A DNA stretch of 64,000 bases. It comes from an uncultured Pelagibacteraceae bacterium (GTDB lineage Bacteria; Pseudomonadota; Alphaproteobacteria; Pelagibacterales; AG-422-B15). This document shows positions 8,778 through 17,586 of the stretch, piece after piece. Made by a program: the position numbers and the translations under genes. Where the stretch lies: the NCBI GenBank assembly GCA_902577765.1, contig CACHAK010000004.1, positions 39,547 to 103,546 of the forward strand. The letters are read 5' to 3'. The notes beneath the pieces were generated by a model. It searched no databases. It was given only the letters and a program-made list of their open reading frames with translations, and was not told the origin of the DNA. Position 1 is the first letter of the stretch. Each line of letters starts with the position of its first letter.

Positions 8778-9512
8778 ATGAACATTTGGAAATATTTAAT
8801 AGCAGCTTCTTTAGGGAATATGATAGCAGGCCCTTTGGGCGCACTTGCATTCACGGCTGGCGCATACTTTCTTGGAAAGAAAACAAACTTTAGAAATCCT
8901 GGGGCTAACTTTAATAGTAATCAAGGTGTTTATGCTTTAGGGCTCGTTGTTCTCTGTGCAAAGTTGGCAAAAGCTGATGGAAGAGTCACTGACGACGAAA
9001 TAAGAAAGTTCAAAAAAATATTTAAAATACCTCAAGAAAATATGAAACAGGTTGGAGCAATATGGAAAGAAGCTGCACAAACCAGTGCAGGATTTGAACC
9101 TTACGCTCAGCAGTTAAGAGACACTTTTTACCGAACTCCACAAATGTTAGAGCAAGTCATATTAGGTCTATTTGAAATTGGATATGCTGATCATGATTTA
9201 TCGGCTCCAGAACTAAAATATATAAAAAAAGTTAGCCAGATTTTTGGAATTGATGAAGCAACGTTCAATAGATTAAGAAATTCTCGACCTGAATTTGTCA
9301 AAGAAGACCCTTACAAGGTGCTTGGTGTTTCTAAATCTCAAACGTCTGCAGAAATTAAAAAAATTTACAGAAATTTAGCTCGCAAAAACCATCCAGATAT
9401 CGTTCGGGCAAAAGGCATTACTGATAAAAGCCTTATTCAAAAAGCAAAAGAGAACTTTCAAAGAATTAATGATGCATACGAACAAATTTTAAAAATTAGA
9501 GGTGAAAAGTAG
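8778..9512 (+). CDS. membrane-anchored TerB/DnaJ-domain co-chaperone (DjlA-like)
   Basis: 244 aa. A hydrophobic Gly/Ala-rich N-terminal segment (residues about 5-33) should anchor the protein in the inner membrane. Residues about 50-165 form a TerB-like helical domain (VVLCAKLAKADGRVTDDE). The C-terminus is a J domain with PYKVLGVSKS, the diagnostic HPD (ARKNHPDIV) and FQRINDAYEQI. This order is that of DjlA, which stimulates DnaK ATPase at the membrane. It starts 47 nt from the divergent permease gene. Confidence 0.85.
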   Translation: MNIWKYLIAASLGNMIAGPLGALAFTAGAYFLGKKTNFRNPGANFNSNQGVYALGLVVLCAKLAKADGRVTDDEIRKFKKIFKIPQENMKQVGAIWKEAAQTSAGFEPYAQQLRDTFYRTPQMLEQVILGLFEIGYADHDLSAPELKYIKKVSQIFGIDEATFNRLRNSRPEFVKEDPYKVLGVSKSQTSAEIKKIYRNLARKNHPDIVRAKGITDKSLIQKAKENFQRINDAYEQILKIRGEK

Positions 9513-9571
9513 GCAAAATTCCTATTCTTTTTTATCATTTTTAAATATGTATTTAGAGCTATAATAACAGC

Positions 9572-9721
9572 ATGGAATTTTTAACATTCATTGCTGTATG
9601 TGTATTAATTTATCTTGTTTATTTAATTCGACAGGACTTTAAGGATCATTCTGTAAGGATAGAAAGTCAAATGCAGCGTGTTACTGAAGTTGTTATCAAG
9701 AATCAAGAAAAACAAGAATAA
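9572..9721 (+). CDS. 49-aa single-pass membrane miniprotein
   Basis: ATG at 9572, stop at 9719-9721. Residues 3-18 (FLTFIAVCVLIYLVYL) form one membrane helix. The rest is a charged tail rich in Gln, Glu and Lys that could be a short coiled coil. The composition is protein-like, the frame is closed neatly by a stop, and it fills the gap behind the DjlA-like gene. I recognise no family. It ends one base before the leftward small ORF at 9722. Confidence 0.5.
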   Translation: MEFLTFIAVCVLIYLVYLIRQDFKDHSVRIESQMQRVTEVVIKNQEKQE

Positions 9722-9847
9722 TTACTTCTTTTTACTCCAATTATTTCGTTTTCTATTTCTAATTAAAGGTGGATACACACCTGTTGATAGATAAATTTTG
9801 ACAAATCTGAGCTGTAAAAACAAAATTTTTTTTAACACTTCAATCAT
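9722..9847 (-). CDS. 41-aa basic small protein, family unknown
   Basis: ATG at 9847, TAA at 9724-9722 on the reverse strand. The amphipathic start MIEVLKKILFLQLRF leads into STGVYPPLIRNRKR and a Lys-rich tail. The Pro-Pro turn followed by RNRKR and a terminal lysine cluster look constrained rather than random. Without this ORF, 9722-9919 would be an unusually long non-coding gap for this genome. It converges on the 49-aa ORF. Function unknown. Confidence 0.4.
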   Translation of the reverse strand: MIEVLKKILFLQLRFVKIYLSTGVYPPLIRNRKRNNWSKKK

Positions 9848-9919
9848 TATTTTTGATAATGCATCTCATTCGCTCTTATTTCAATTCAATTTTTTTACAA
9901 TTTGACTATAAGTAAACTA

Positions 9920-10525
9920 ATGATCAATGATATTTCTAATTACAACAACTGGCTAGATGCGTGGAATGGTTTTTACGAAAAAGAAAAGAAATTAGTAGAA
10001 CTCGATCCTAATGCCGCGCTTGTTTCTTCAGTAGATGCGGAAGGCAATCCAAATGCACGTGTTATACTCATAAAAGATGTATCAAACGAAGGCTTTGTTT
10101 TTTATACAAACTATCAGTCTCAAAAAGGTAAGGAACTTTTTCATAATAATAAAGGACACCTCACATGGTACAGTCGAGCGCAAGGTGTTTCTATTCGTAT
10201 TCAAGGTGAAGTACATAAAATTGATGCTTCAATTTCAGACAGTTATTTTGCATCTCGAGATCGTAATGCTCAAATTTCAGCAAGTATTTCTAAACAGTCA
10301 GAATCAGTTGAAAGCAGAGAAGTGCTTGATGCAGAATTTAAAAAATTCGCAGATGATTATGAAGGTAAAGAGATACCCAGACCTGATCATTGGGGAGGAG
10401 TAATTATACAACCTGAAAAAGTAGAAGTCTGGAAAAGTAGAGACGATTATAAAGCAAGACTTCACGATAGGATTGTCTTTACATTATCAAATGATCAATG
10501 GATTAAATCAAGACTTTATCCATAA
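9920..10525 (+). CDS. pdxH: pyridoxamine 5'-phosphate oxidase
   Basis: 201 aa, FMN-dependent oxidase making pyridoxal 5'-phosphate from pyridoxine or pyridoxamine phosphate. Family marks are NARVILIKDVSNEGFVFYTNYQSQKG (FMN-binding strand), SISKQSE, RPDHWGG and the C-terminal RLHDRIVF followed by the terminal RLYP. I choose the ATG at 9920 over a TTG at 9902. A -10-like TATAAG lies at 9907-9912, 7 nt before the ATG, with no Shine-Dalgarno. It overlaps the following cation-efflux gene by one base. Confidence 0.93.
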   Translation: MINDISNYNNWLDAWNGFYEKEKKLVELDPNAALVSSVDAEGNPNARVILIKDVSNEGFVFYTNYQSQKGKELFHNNKGHLTWYSRAQGVSIRIQGEVHKIDASISDSYFASRDRNAQISASISKQSESVESREVLDAEFKKFADDYEGKEIPRPDHWGGVIIQPEKVEVWKSRDDYKARLHDRIVFTLSNDQWIKSRLYP

Positions 10526-11454
10526 TGACTTACGTAAATATTTCTCAAAATGAGTATGGGGAAAAAATAAAAAAATCTTCTTTGATCACTCTTGGAGTTG
10601 TTCTTTTTTTAATTTTTATCAAAGCAGTTGCATATTTTGCCACTGGCTCAATTATAATTTTGTCATTACTTGCAGATAGTTTTTTTGATCTCATTATCAC
10701 TCTAACTACATTTACTTTAGTTAGAATCTCATTAAAGAAAAATACTAATGAATACCGCTTTGGTTACGGTAAAGCTGAAGCATTATCTGCATTTATAGAG
10801 GGAATTATTATTTTAATAATTTCAATATTTATACTGTATATGGCCTACCAAAACTTTATTGATCCTGAAATTACAATTATTAATTCCAAAATAGCACTTA
10901 TTGTTATTGCAATCTCAATATTTGCCACTCTTATGTTGGTGAGGTTTCAAACAAGAATAATGAAAGACACGGCCTCATTAAGCGTAGAGTCAGAAAAACT
11001 TCATTACCTAAGTGATTTATTAACTAATATTGCAGCCTTTGTTGGAATTATGCTTGTGATGTTTGCTGATTTCTCAAGAGCGGATCCATTAATTGCCGCT
11101 TTAATTGCGATTTATATGATCTATACAACAATTGCTATTTTTCAAAAATCAATTGCTGTATTAATTGATCGTGAAATTGATGATGATCTCAAGTCTGAGA
11201 TTTTTGACATTGTAAAAAGCCATAATAAAGTTCTTGGATTTCATGATGTTCGTACTCGTCAAAGTGGGTCGAGTAAAGGAAAGTTTTTTATGCAAATGCA
11301 CATTGAGGTATCAGAGCATGTAAGCTTAGAAGAGTCGCACAATATTGCTGATCAAGTAGAAGAAAACATACTTAATCAATTTCCAGATGCAGAAATAATA
11401 TTACATGTCGATCCAAGTAATGTTATTGAGGAAAAAGAGTTTGTTGATGCATAA
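10525..11454 (+). CDS. cation diffusion facilitator metal exporter (FieF-like)
   Basis: 309 aa inner-membrane divalent-metal/proton antiporter. About six membrane helices carry the two intramembrane metal motifs: DSFFD near residue 52 and HYLSD near residue 158. The C-terminal cytoplasmic domain (from about residue 210) has FHDVRTRQSG and LHVDP, typical of ferredoxin-like CDF regulatory domains. Substrate could be Zn, Fe or Mn. Its start codon overlaps the pdxH stop (TAATG), and its end overlaps the SH3 gene by 8 nt, so the three are probably co-transcribed. Confidence 0.88.
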   Translation: MTYVNISQNEYGEKIKKSSLITLGVVLFLIFIKAVAYFATGSIIILSLLADSFFDLIITLTTFTLVRISLKKNTNEYRFGYGKAEALSAFIEGIIILIISIFILYMAYQNFIDPEITIINSKIALIVIAISIFATLMLVRFQTRIMKDTASLSVESEKLHYLSDLLTNIAAFVGIMLVMFADFSRADPLIAALIAIYMIYTTIAIFQKSIAVLIDREIDDDLKSEIFDIVKSHNKVLGFHDVRTRQSGSSKGKFFMQMHIEVSEHVSLEESHNIADQVEENILNQFPDAEIILHVDPSNVIEEKEFVDA

Positions 11455-11932
11455 AATACTGATACCAATATTTCTTCTACTTTTTACAACATTATCAACG
11501 TCTTCATCTGATCTTCCTGTTCCTCGATGGGTTTCATTAAAAGGTGATGCAAACTTAAGAAAAGGCCCATTCCCTGAGGCCACAATTATTTATCGCTATC
11601 AACTTAAAGGTTATCCAATGGAGATTATTAGGGATATTGAAGGTTGGCGACAGGTGCGTGACCCAAAAGATGGAGTAACTGGTTGGATGTCTCATATTCT
11701 TTTTTCAGGTAAAAGATATGCGCTTACATCAAAAGAACCTTTCAGTTATGGATATGATAAACCAAACAAAAACAAGATACTTGCTAAAATAGATCCTTTT
11801 GTTCATGCAAAAATTAATAAGTGTGACTCAAGTTGGTGTAGGATTACGATCACAGATGATGAGAAGGAAATTAAAGTCTGGATTGAAAAAAATAATTTAC
11901 TAGGAGTATACCCTCACGAAATTATCAATTAA
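11447..11932 (+). CDS. secreted bacterial SH3-domain protein
   Basis: 161 aa with a signal peptide (MHKILIPIFLLLFTTLS). It is followed by two SH3b-like repeats: the first from PRWVSLKGDANLRKGP to GWMSHILFSGKR, the second a degenerate copy around residues 95-155. This is the alphaproteobacterial periplasmic SH3 family thought to bind cell-wall peptides. The start at 11447 lies inside the previous gene's last codons; an upstream in-frame start at 11405 would add residues antagonistic to a signal peptide. Role in the envelope is inferred. Confidence 0.8.
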   Translation: MHKILIPIFLLLFTTLSTSSSDLPVPRWVSLKGDANLRKGPFPEATIIYRYQLKGYPMEIIRDIEGWRQVRDPKDGVTGWMSHILFSGKRYALTSKEPFSYGYDKPNKNKILAKIDPFVHAKINKCDSSWCRITITDDEKEIKVWIEKNNLLGVYPHEIIN

Positions 11933-11941
11933 TATTTATTA

Positions 11942-12343
11942 ATGATAAGAATTTTCTCTGTTCTAATTTTATTTATCTCTAATTCATTTGCAGATATACA
12001 AATAAGAAAACAAAATGACCTGTTTTGTTACGATGGCGATACATGCTATGTAATATATGAAGGAAAAAAAGATAAAGTTAGACTGCTTGATCTAGATACT
12101 CCTGAAATTTCAAATCCTAAATGTGAGAAAGAGTATATACTTGGGATTGAAGCTCGTGAGTACATTAACCAATTAATTTCAGAAGGAAAAAGAATTGAAT
12201 TTGAAACCGAATACAATAGAGACTTTTTCGGTAGAATCTTGTCTTATATAATTGTAGATGGTGAAAATGTTTCAAAATTGATGGTCTCACACAGTCTAGG
12301 AGTTTTGTATGATAAAAATAATAAGAAAGACTGGTGTGAATGA
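11942..12343 (+). CDS. secreted thermonuclease-like (SNase) nuclease
   Basis: 133 aa. A signal peptide (residues 1-17, ISNSFA) precedes a staphylococcal-nuclease OB-fold. Catalytic-type residues are present in order: YDGDTC (Ca-binding Asp), VRLLDLDTPE (Arg and Glu) and FFGRILSYI (Arg). The domain is short but complete. It would cut DNA or RNA in the periplasm, perhaps for phosphate or nucleotide salvage. Its stop overlaps the next start (GAATGAG). Confidence 0.83.
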   Translation: MIRIFSVLILFISNSFADIQIRKQNDLFCYDGDTCYVIYEGKKDKVRLLDLDTPEISNPKCEKEYILGIEAREYINQLISEGKRIEFETEYNRDFFGRILSYIIVDGENVSKLMVSHSLGVLYDKNNKKDWCE

Positions 12344-12621
12344 GTGAGGATAATAGCCTAGAGCAAGATATAGGAAAACTCAGTTATCTGTTAAATCAAA
12401 TCAAAGAGCCAATTGTTTGCATTAAGTGTTCTGATGAATTTATGACTGGCCAGACAGATGCAAAATCACTTCAGGATTACTCAAGAATCGATGTAGGTTT
12501 TACTGAGAGAGGCATTCAATTATGGTGCCAAAGACACCAAATAAATATTTGTCACATAAATTTTAATGGGCAGAAACCAGAGGTTGATTTTAGATGCTTG
12601 GAGAAGAAGGAAATTAAATGA
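12340..12621 (+). CDS. 93-aa conserved-looking hypothetical protein with Cys/His residues
   Basis: No secure family. The visible pattern is VCIKC near residue 27, DVGFTERGIQLWCQRHQINICHINF near residues 51-76 and a final Cys near 87. This spacing could hold a metal, but the ligands are not demonstrable. It overlaps both the upstream nuclease gene and downstream sbcB by 4 nt, so it is translated as part of a nuclease-rich operon. The Gly-Ile-Gln-Leu-Trp-Cys-x-Arg-His stretch is the most conserved-looking part. Confidence 0.6.
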   Translation: MSEDNSLEQDIGKLSYLLNQIKEPIVCIKCSDEFMTGQTDAKSLQDYSRIDVGFTERGIQLWCQRHQINICHINFNGQKPEVDFRCLEKKEIK

Positions 12622-14042
12622 AATATATTTTCTGGGATCTTGAAACATCAACGCTGAATGCTGCCTATGGATCAATAATACAAGCAGCCGCAATTTGCAC
12701 TGACGAAGATTTCAATATTTTGGACCAATTTGATTTAAGAGGTCGGATGAAGAAGGAATATCCTGTTCCTTCAGCAAAAGCATTATTAGTAAATGGGGTT
12801 TCCATAGATCAATTAAAAAATCATGAAAACTCCAATTTTAGTTTGATTTCTCAAATGCAAAGTAAATTTCTCTCCTGGGGCGAGTCGTTATTTATCGGAT
12901 ACAATTCAATATCATTTGATGACATGCACTTAAGACAATCTCTTTATCAATCAGCACTTCCACCTTACATTACAAATACAAATGGAAATAAAAGAGGTGA
13001 TGCAATGAAACTGCTTCACTCTGCTGCTGCCGTTTATCCAAATGCTTTTGTAAGACCTCTTGATGATGAAACAGGAAAAATAACTTTTAGACTCGAAAAA
13101 TTTGCTGCAGCAAATGGCATAGAACATTCTAAAGCTCACGATGCTCTTTCAGATGTTGAAGCAACACTTGGTGTATGTAAGCTTGTTAAAGAAAAATGTA
13201 ATGATGTTTGGGAGAGTGCTCTTCAAACAGCTTCAAAGCAAGATGTGTATACATATGTGAATCAAGATAAAGTATTTTGTGCAAGTCGATTTTTCAGAGG
13301 AAAAGAATATACGCATGGTCTTGCCTATTTAACAAAAGATCCATCTTATGAAAACCATGTCTATTGTTATGATTTAACTGTCGATCCTGATTATATTTTT
13401 GATCTAGATCGATCGGAACTAAAAAAATTATTTAAAGGAAAAAATAAGTGTTTTCATATGATCAAAGCAAATGAGCAACCGATACTTTTAAATGAAGAAT
13501 ATTTATATCGATCAGAAAACTATAAAGACCTCACGCCAGAAATTGTAAATGAGAGAATGAAAAAAGTTAGGGGCAATAAGAATTTTATTGAGAAATTTAC
13601 AAATTTACTTCTTGATAAAGGAGAAGACAGAGAATTAACCCAAGATCAAACCGTAAAGCCAGTTGAAGAGCAGATATACAATGGTTTTCCAAGTTCCAAA
13701 GACAATTATTTGATGTCAGATTTTCACGCGGCGGAATGGGAAAAAAAATACGAAATTGCAGAAAAAATTACAGATATTAGATCAAAAGAGTTCGCAAAAA
13801 GGGTAATTTACAATGAAAAACCCGAATATTTACCAAAAAAAGAAATTCAAAGAAGAGATAAGGAAGTAGCTGAAAAAATATTATCAATGGATAAATGTAC
13901 ATGGAATACTATTCCAGCGGCTATGACAGAAATAGATGATTTAAGAGAAAGTGATGATGAAATTGACATGAATCGTCTAGAAGAAATAGATACCTACATT
14001 CAGGAGCTAGATGAATATCATAGAGGCAAATTAGATGGATAG
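12618..14042 (+). CDS. sbcB: exodeoxyribonuclease I
   Basis: 474 aa 3'-to-5' single-strand DNA exonuclease of the DEDDh group, acting in recombination and mismatch repair. The N-terminal catalytic residues are FWDLETSTL (DxE), YNSISFDDMHLR (Asp) and HDALSDVEAT (His and Asp). The remaining two thirds match the SH3-like and helical domains of SbcB (for example FFRGKEYTHGLAYL). Length equals E. coli ExoI. Its last 8 nt overlap rmuC. Confidence 0.92.
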   Translation: MKYIFWDLETSTLNAAYGSIIQAAAICTDEDFNILDQFDLRGRMKKEYPVPSAKALLVNGVSIDQLKNHENSNFSLISQMQSKFLSWGESLFIGYNSISFDDMHLRQSLYQSALPPYITNTNGNKRGDAMKLLHSAAAVYPNAFVRPLDDETGKITFRLEKFAAANGIEHSKAHDALSDVEATLGVCKLVKEKCNDVWESALQTASKQDVYTYVNQDKVFCASRFFRGKEYTHGLAYLTKDPSYENHVYCYDLTVDPDYIFDLDRSELKKLFKGKNKCFHMIKANEQPILLNEEYLYRSENYKDLTPEIVNERMKKVRGNKNFIEKFTNLLLDKGEDRELTQDQTVKPVEEQIYNGFPSSKDNYLMSDFHAAEWEKKYEIAEKITDIRSKEFAKRVIYNEKPEYLPKKEIQRRDKEVAEKILSMDKCTWNTIPAAMTEIDDLRESDDEIDMNRLEEIDTYIQELDEYHRGKLDG

Positions 14043-15030
14043 TATTATTACAATCATAATATTTGCAATTGGGGCAGTAATTGGCGGAATAACTGTTCAT
14101 TTATTTAAAAGAAATTCGAATAATATCGAAGAAAGTGAAAGTTTAAACGATGTAAAAGATCTAGTTAAAGATCTAAGTGATAAAATTTCTCTTAAAGAAG
14201 GTAAAGATGAAGAACGTTATGAAATGGTCAATAGATTAACTTCTGCATTTACAGGTGGAACAAAAAAACAAGGTGCAGCTGGTGAAATTTTATTAATTAA
14301 TATTTTGCAACATTCAGGGTTAAGGGAAGGAAAAGATTTTGAAGTACAAAAAAAGTTTGATGATGAGGTGAATGGTGAGCTAAAAAGAAAATATCCAGAT
14401 ATTATTTTACATCTACCAGATAGCAGAGACATAATAATTGACTCAAAAGTCTCACTCAGCGCTTGGCAAGAATATTGCAATTCTGAAGATCAATTAATAA
14501 AAGAAGATGCTCATAAGAGGCATATTCAATCGATACGCAGTCACTTAAAAAAACTCAGTGAAGCTAATTATCAAAAGATATATGAAATTAAAACATTAGA
14601 TGCAGTTATAATGTTCATGCCCTATGAGAGTGCCTTTGATTCAATGCTAGATAAAACTGAGGAAATCATTCTTGAGGCAAATAAATATAAGATAATTTTA
14701 GCAAGCCCATCTACTTTAATATCTGTACTAAAAATAATTGATAACATGTGGTCAATTAACGAAAGAAATAAGAATGCAGATCTAATAGCAGGTACAGCTC
14801 TTGAAATTTATTCTCAGGTTGAAAAGGTATATAGTGCTTTTGAAAATGCAGGATATGAATTGAGTAAATCAATGGGATCAATTGAAACTGCAAAGAGCAG
14901 ATTAAGAGATGGAAAAGGAAGCTTGGTATCGCGAGTCAAAAAAATGATTAAACTGGGGGGTTTAAAACCTGATAAAGAAATCCCAGAAACAGATGAAATT
15001 TCGTCCACAAAAATAAAAAAAATCAAGTAA
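14035..15030 (+). CDS. rmuC: DNA recombination protein RmuC
   Basis: 331 aa. One N-terminal membrane helix (residues 2-22) is followed by a charged linker and then the RmuC nuclease-like core. Visible core motifs are GAAGEILLINILQHSGL, YPDIILHLPDSRDIIIDSKVSL and MFMPYESAFDS. The D...DSK arrangement matches PD-(D/E)xK nucleases. The linker is shorter than in E. coli RmuC. It is co-transcribed after sbcB; both limit recombination between inverted repeats in E. coli. Confidence 0.88.
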   Translation: MDSIITIIIFAIGAVIGGITVHLFKRNSNNIEESESLNDVKDLVKDLSDKISLKEGKDEERYEMVNRLTSAFTGGTKKQGAAGEILLINILQHSGLREGKDFEVQKKFDDEVNGELKRKYPDIILHLPDSRDIIIDSKVSLSAWQEYCNSEDQLIKEDAHKRHIQSIRSHLKKLSEANYQKIYEIKTLDAVIMFMPYESAFDSMLDKTEEIILEANKYKIILASPSTLISVLKIIDNMWSINERNKNADLIAGTALEIYSQVEKVYSAFENAGYELSKSMGSIETAKSRLRDGKGSLVSRVKKMIKLGGLKPDKEIPETDEISSTKIKKIK

Positions 15031-15068
15031 TATCAGTAATTTAGGATCAAACTATCTTGTATTTAGCC

Positions 15069-15097
15069 TTGACTTTGGCCCCCCTCATACATAAATT
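15069..15097 (+). promoter_or_regulatory. sigma-70-type promoter for trxA
   Basis: TTGACT at 15069-15074 and TAAATT at 15092-15097 are separated by 17 nt. The predicted start near 15104 gives a leader of about 20 nt, which includes the Shine-Dalgarno-like AAGGAA 8 nt before the ATG. A run of six C in the spacer is unusual here. Confidence 0.5.
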
Positions 15098-15124
15098 ACT
15101 GACAACTTTAGGGAAGGAATCACT

Positions 15125-15448
15125 ATGGCAACTATTAATGTAACAGACGCATCTTTTGAAGATGAAGTATTGAAATCAGATAAGCCTGTTGTGCTTGATT
15201 TTTGGGCACCTTGGTGTGGACCTTGCAAACAAATTGGCCCATCTCTTGAAGAGATTTCAGATGAAATGGCTGATAAAATCACCGTTGCTAAAATTAATAT
15301 TGATGAAAACCCTAATACACCTACACAGTTTGGTGTTAGAGGAATCCCAACTATGCTAGTTTTTAAGAATGGTGAGGCTGCTGCATCTAAAGTGGGAGCG
15401 GTATCTAAAACCGCAATCGTAGAGTGGATTGAAGACTCAATCGCTTAA
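15125..15448 (+). CDS. trxA: thioredoxin 1
   Basis: 107 aa cytoplasmic dithiol reductant. The active site WAPWCGPCKQ (residues about 29-38) and the cis-Pro GIPTM (about 74-78) are intact, and the length is standard. AAGGAA lies 8 nt upstream of the ATG. The gene stands alone between rmuC and the convergent folC, sharing the TTAA stop overlap with folC. Confidence 0.96.
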   Translation: MATINVTDASFEDEVLKSDKPVVLDFWAPWCGPCKQIGPSLEEISDEMADKITVAKINIDENPNTPTQFGVRGIPTMLVFKNGEAAASKVGAVSKTAIVEWIEDSIA

Positions 15449-16731
15449 TTCATTTCTAAAACTTTTCCGGCTAAATATAAAGATCCACATATTAGGATGC
15501 GCGCATCTTGGTAATTATTATTTATATTAGCCAATGCTTCCTGAATTGAATCGGCTCTATTTATATTTTCATAATACTTTTTAAGCCCAGCATATAATTC
15601 ATTTGAATCAATTGCGCTCTCTTCATTTGGTATCGTAATTACAGTAAGAGCATCAATTTTATCAAACTTACTTAAATAACTAATTGGATCTTTTGTATTG
15701 ATCATTCCTAAAATTATACACAACTTTTTATTAGTAAGCTGATTAATTGTTTCATTAAGATTACTCGCAGCATCCTCGTTATGAGAACCATCTAAATACA
15801 ATTCATTTGTTGAAGCTATAGTAGATCCTAATTTGCCATCAGATATCTTTTCCATTCTTCCTGGAAAGTAAGTTTTATTGTGAAGATTTTTAGATAAAAA
15901 AGACTTGATATCAATATTGGGTAGTTTTGAAGCTGTAGCCAATGCAAGTCCAAGGTTCTTTTTTTGAAATACATTATGTGTATATAGGTTATCAAATTCA
16001 ATTTTATTTTGGTCGTCTTCATATATTAACTTGCTATTATGTTCCGTTAAGTTCCAGTGAATTCCATGGGCAAATATCGGAGCTTTTTTATATTCCGCCT
16101 GATCCATAAGCATTTCTCTAGCTTCTGGGTAAGGTTGATAACCAATGATAGCTGGGATATCACTTTTAATTATTCCAGACTTTTCAAATGCTATCATCTC
16201 AATGCTATCTCCTAAAAAATCCTCATGATCTCTAGAAATTGAAGTAATAACTGAGATTGTAGGAGTTATTACATTGCTGCTATCCAGTCTTCCACCTAAA
16301 CCTACCTCAAGAAGCGTGTAATCAGCCGGGCTATTTGAGGCTGCTTCAAAAAAAGCGGAACTAGTTATTTCAAAGAAAGTGATCGGATCGCTATGATTAA
16401 AATCTTTTACTTTATTTAAGACGGAATACAGCTCCTCATTTGATATTTCTTTATCCATAAGCTGAAACCTCTCATTAAATCTAATTAAATGAGGCGAGAT
16501 ATAGGCATTCGTCGATTTATTATTATTTTTTAAGATGTCCTGAATAAATTTTAGTGTAGAAAATTTTCCATTAGTCCCAGCAATATGAACAATATTATTT
16601 ATTTTATTTTGAGGGTTATCTAATTTTTCTAATAAGTTACAAACTCTAACAAGTGATAAATCTATTCTTTTTGGATGAAGTTCAAGAAGCTCGTCTAAAA
16701 GTTTATCAATTTGTTCACTTGATATTTTCAA
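15445..16731 (-). CDS. folC: dihydrofolate synthase/folylpolyglutamate synthase
   Basis: 428 aa Mur-ligase-fold enzyme that adds glutamate to dihydropteroate or folates with ATP. The P-loop is HIAGTNGKFST (about residue 47), followed by LLEVGLGGRLDSSN and a C-terminal LDGSHNEDAA. The start is TTG at 16731, exactly adjacent to the accD stop with no spacer, so it is probably read through coupled translation. It is the last gene of the leftward trp-accD-folC operon, a common alphaproteobacterial arrangement. Confidence 0.93.
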   Translation of the reverse strand: MKISSEQIDKLLDELLELHPKRIDLSLVRVCNLLEKLDNPQNKINNIVHIAGTNGKFSTLKFIQDILKNNNKSTNAYISPHLIRFNERFQLMDKEISNEELYSVLNKVKDFNHSDPITFFEITSSAFFEAASNSPADYTLLEVGLGGRLDSSNVITPTISVITSISRDHEDFLGDSIEMIAFEKSGIIKSDIPAIIGYQPYPEAREMLMDQAEYKKAPIFAHGIHWNLTEHNSKLIYEDDQNKIEFDNLYTHNVFQKKNLGLALATASKLPNIDIKSFLSKNLHNKTYFPGRMEKISDGKLGSTIASTNELYLDGSHNEDAASNLNETINQLTNKKLCIILGMINTKDPISYLSKFDKIDALTVITIPNEESAIDSNELYAGLKKYYENINRADSIQEALANINNNYQDARILICGSLYLAGKVLEMN

Positions 16732-17586
16732 TTAGGCTACTCTTTTAAGTAATAATGAAATTATTTGAGACAATTTATCTTTAAGCTCTTTTCTATGAAC
16801 CACTTGATCTATAAACCCATGTTCTAATAGATATTCTGATCTTTGGAACCCATCAGGCAGAGTCTCACCTACAGTATTTGAAATTACCCTAGGACCTGCA
16901 AAACAAATTAATGCGTTTGGTTCAGCCAATGTAATTGATCCCAATGATCCAAAAGACGCAGACACACCTCCACTTGTTGGATTTGTATTAACTACGATAT
17001 AAGGCAACTTAGCATCTTTAACCATTTGACAAGCTATTGTTGTTTTTGGAAGTGATTGAAGAGAATGCTGATTTTCATCCATTCTTGCTCCTCCCGAACA
17101 AGTGAATACAATTAATGGAGTATGGTTTGTGACTGAGTGTTCTGCTGCTTTAATCATTGCCTCTGCAGCTGAAGCTCCCACAGAACCACCCATGAAATGA
17201 AAATTTTGAGCAGCAATAGTTACATTGATATTATTAATTTGCCCGTAACCAATAAGAAAACAGTCATCCATGTCTGTTTTTTGGCGGGCATCATTAAATC
17301 GCTCTTTGTAAGTTTTTAACGCTTTAAAATTAAGTGGATCAGTGAATCCAGAGGGATATTTTATTTCTTCAAATACACCGCCATCAAATAGATTTTTAAA
17401 TCTAATACGAGGATGAATTTGTAAATGTTCATCACAATTTGGGCATACAAAAAGAGCTTTTTCTAAATCACTCGAATAGAGCATTGTTTGGCATTGAGAG
17501 CATTTAATCCAAGCATTTTCTGCGATATCTAAACTTTTTTTCTTTCTAGGAAATACCTTTGAAATAGTTCTTGTTAACCAATTCAT
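16732..17586 (-). CDS. accD: acetyl-CoA carboxylase carboxyltransferase subunit beta
   Basis: 284 aa; with AccA it transfers CO2 from carboxybiotin to acetyl-CoA, the first step of fatty acid synthesis. The N-terminal Cys4 zinc ribbon is seen as CSQC and CPNC (residues about 29-51). The crotonase-fold core has MGGSVGASAAEA and FTCSGGARMDE. It overlaps trpA by 4 nt upstream. Confidence 0.95.
   Translation of the reverse strand: MNWLTRTISKVFPRKKKSLDIAENAWIKCSQCQTMLYSSDLEKALFVCPNCDEHLQIHPRIRFKNLFDGGVFEEIKYPSGFTDPLNFKALKTYKERFNDARQKTDMDDCFLIGYGQINNINVTIAAQNFHFMGGSVGASAAEAMIKAAEHSVTNHTPLIVFTCSGGARMDENQHSLQSLPKTTIACQMVKDAKLPYIVVNTNPTSGGVSASFGSLGSITLAEPNALICFAGPRVISNTVGETLPDGFQRSEYLLEHGFIDQVVHRKELKDKLSQIISLLLKRVA

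Noticed and set aside
9902..9919. TTG start for pdxH
   Set aside because: The ATG at 9920 fits the family N-terminus, and the -10-like TATAAG at 9907-9912 overlaps the TTG-initiated codons.
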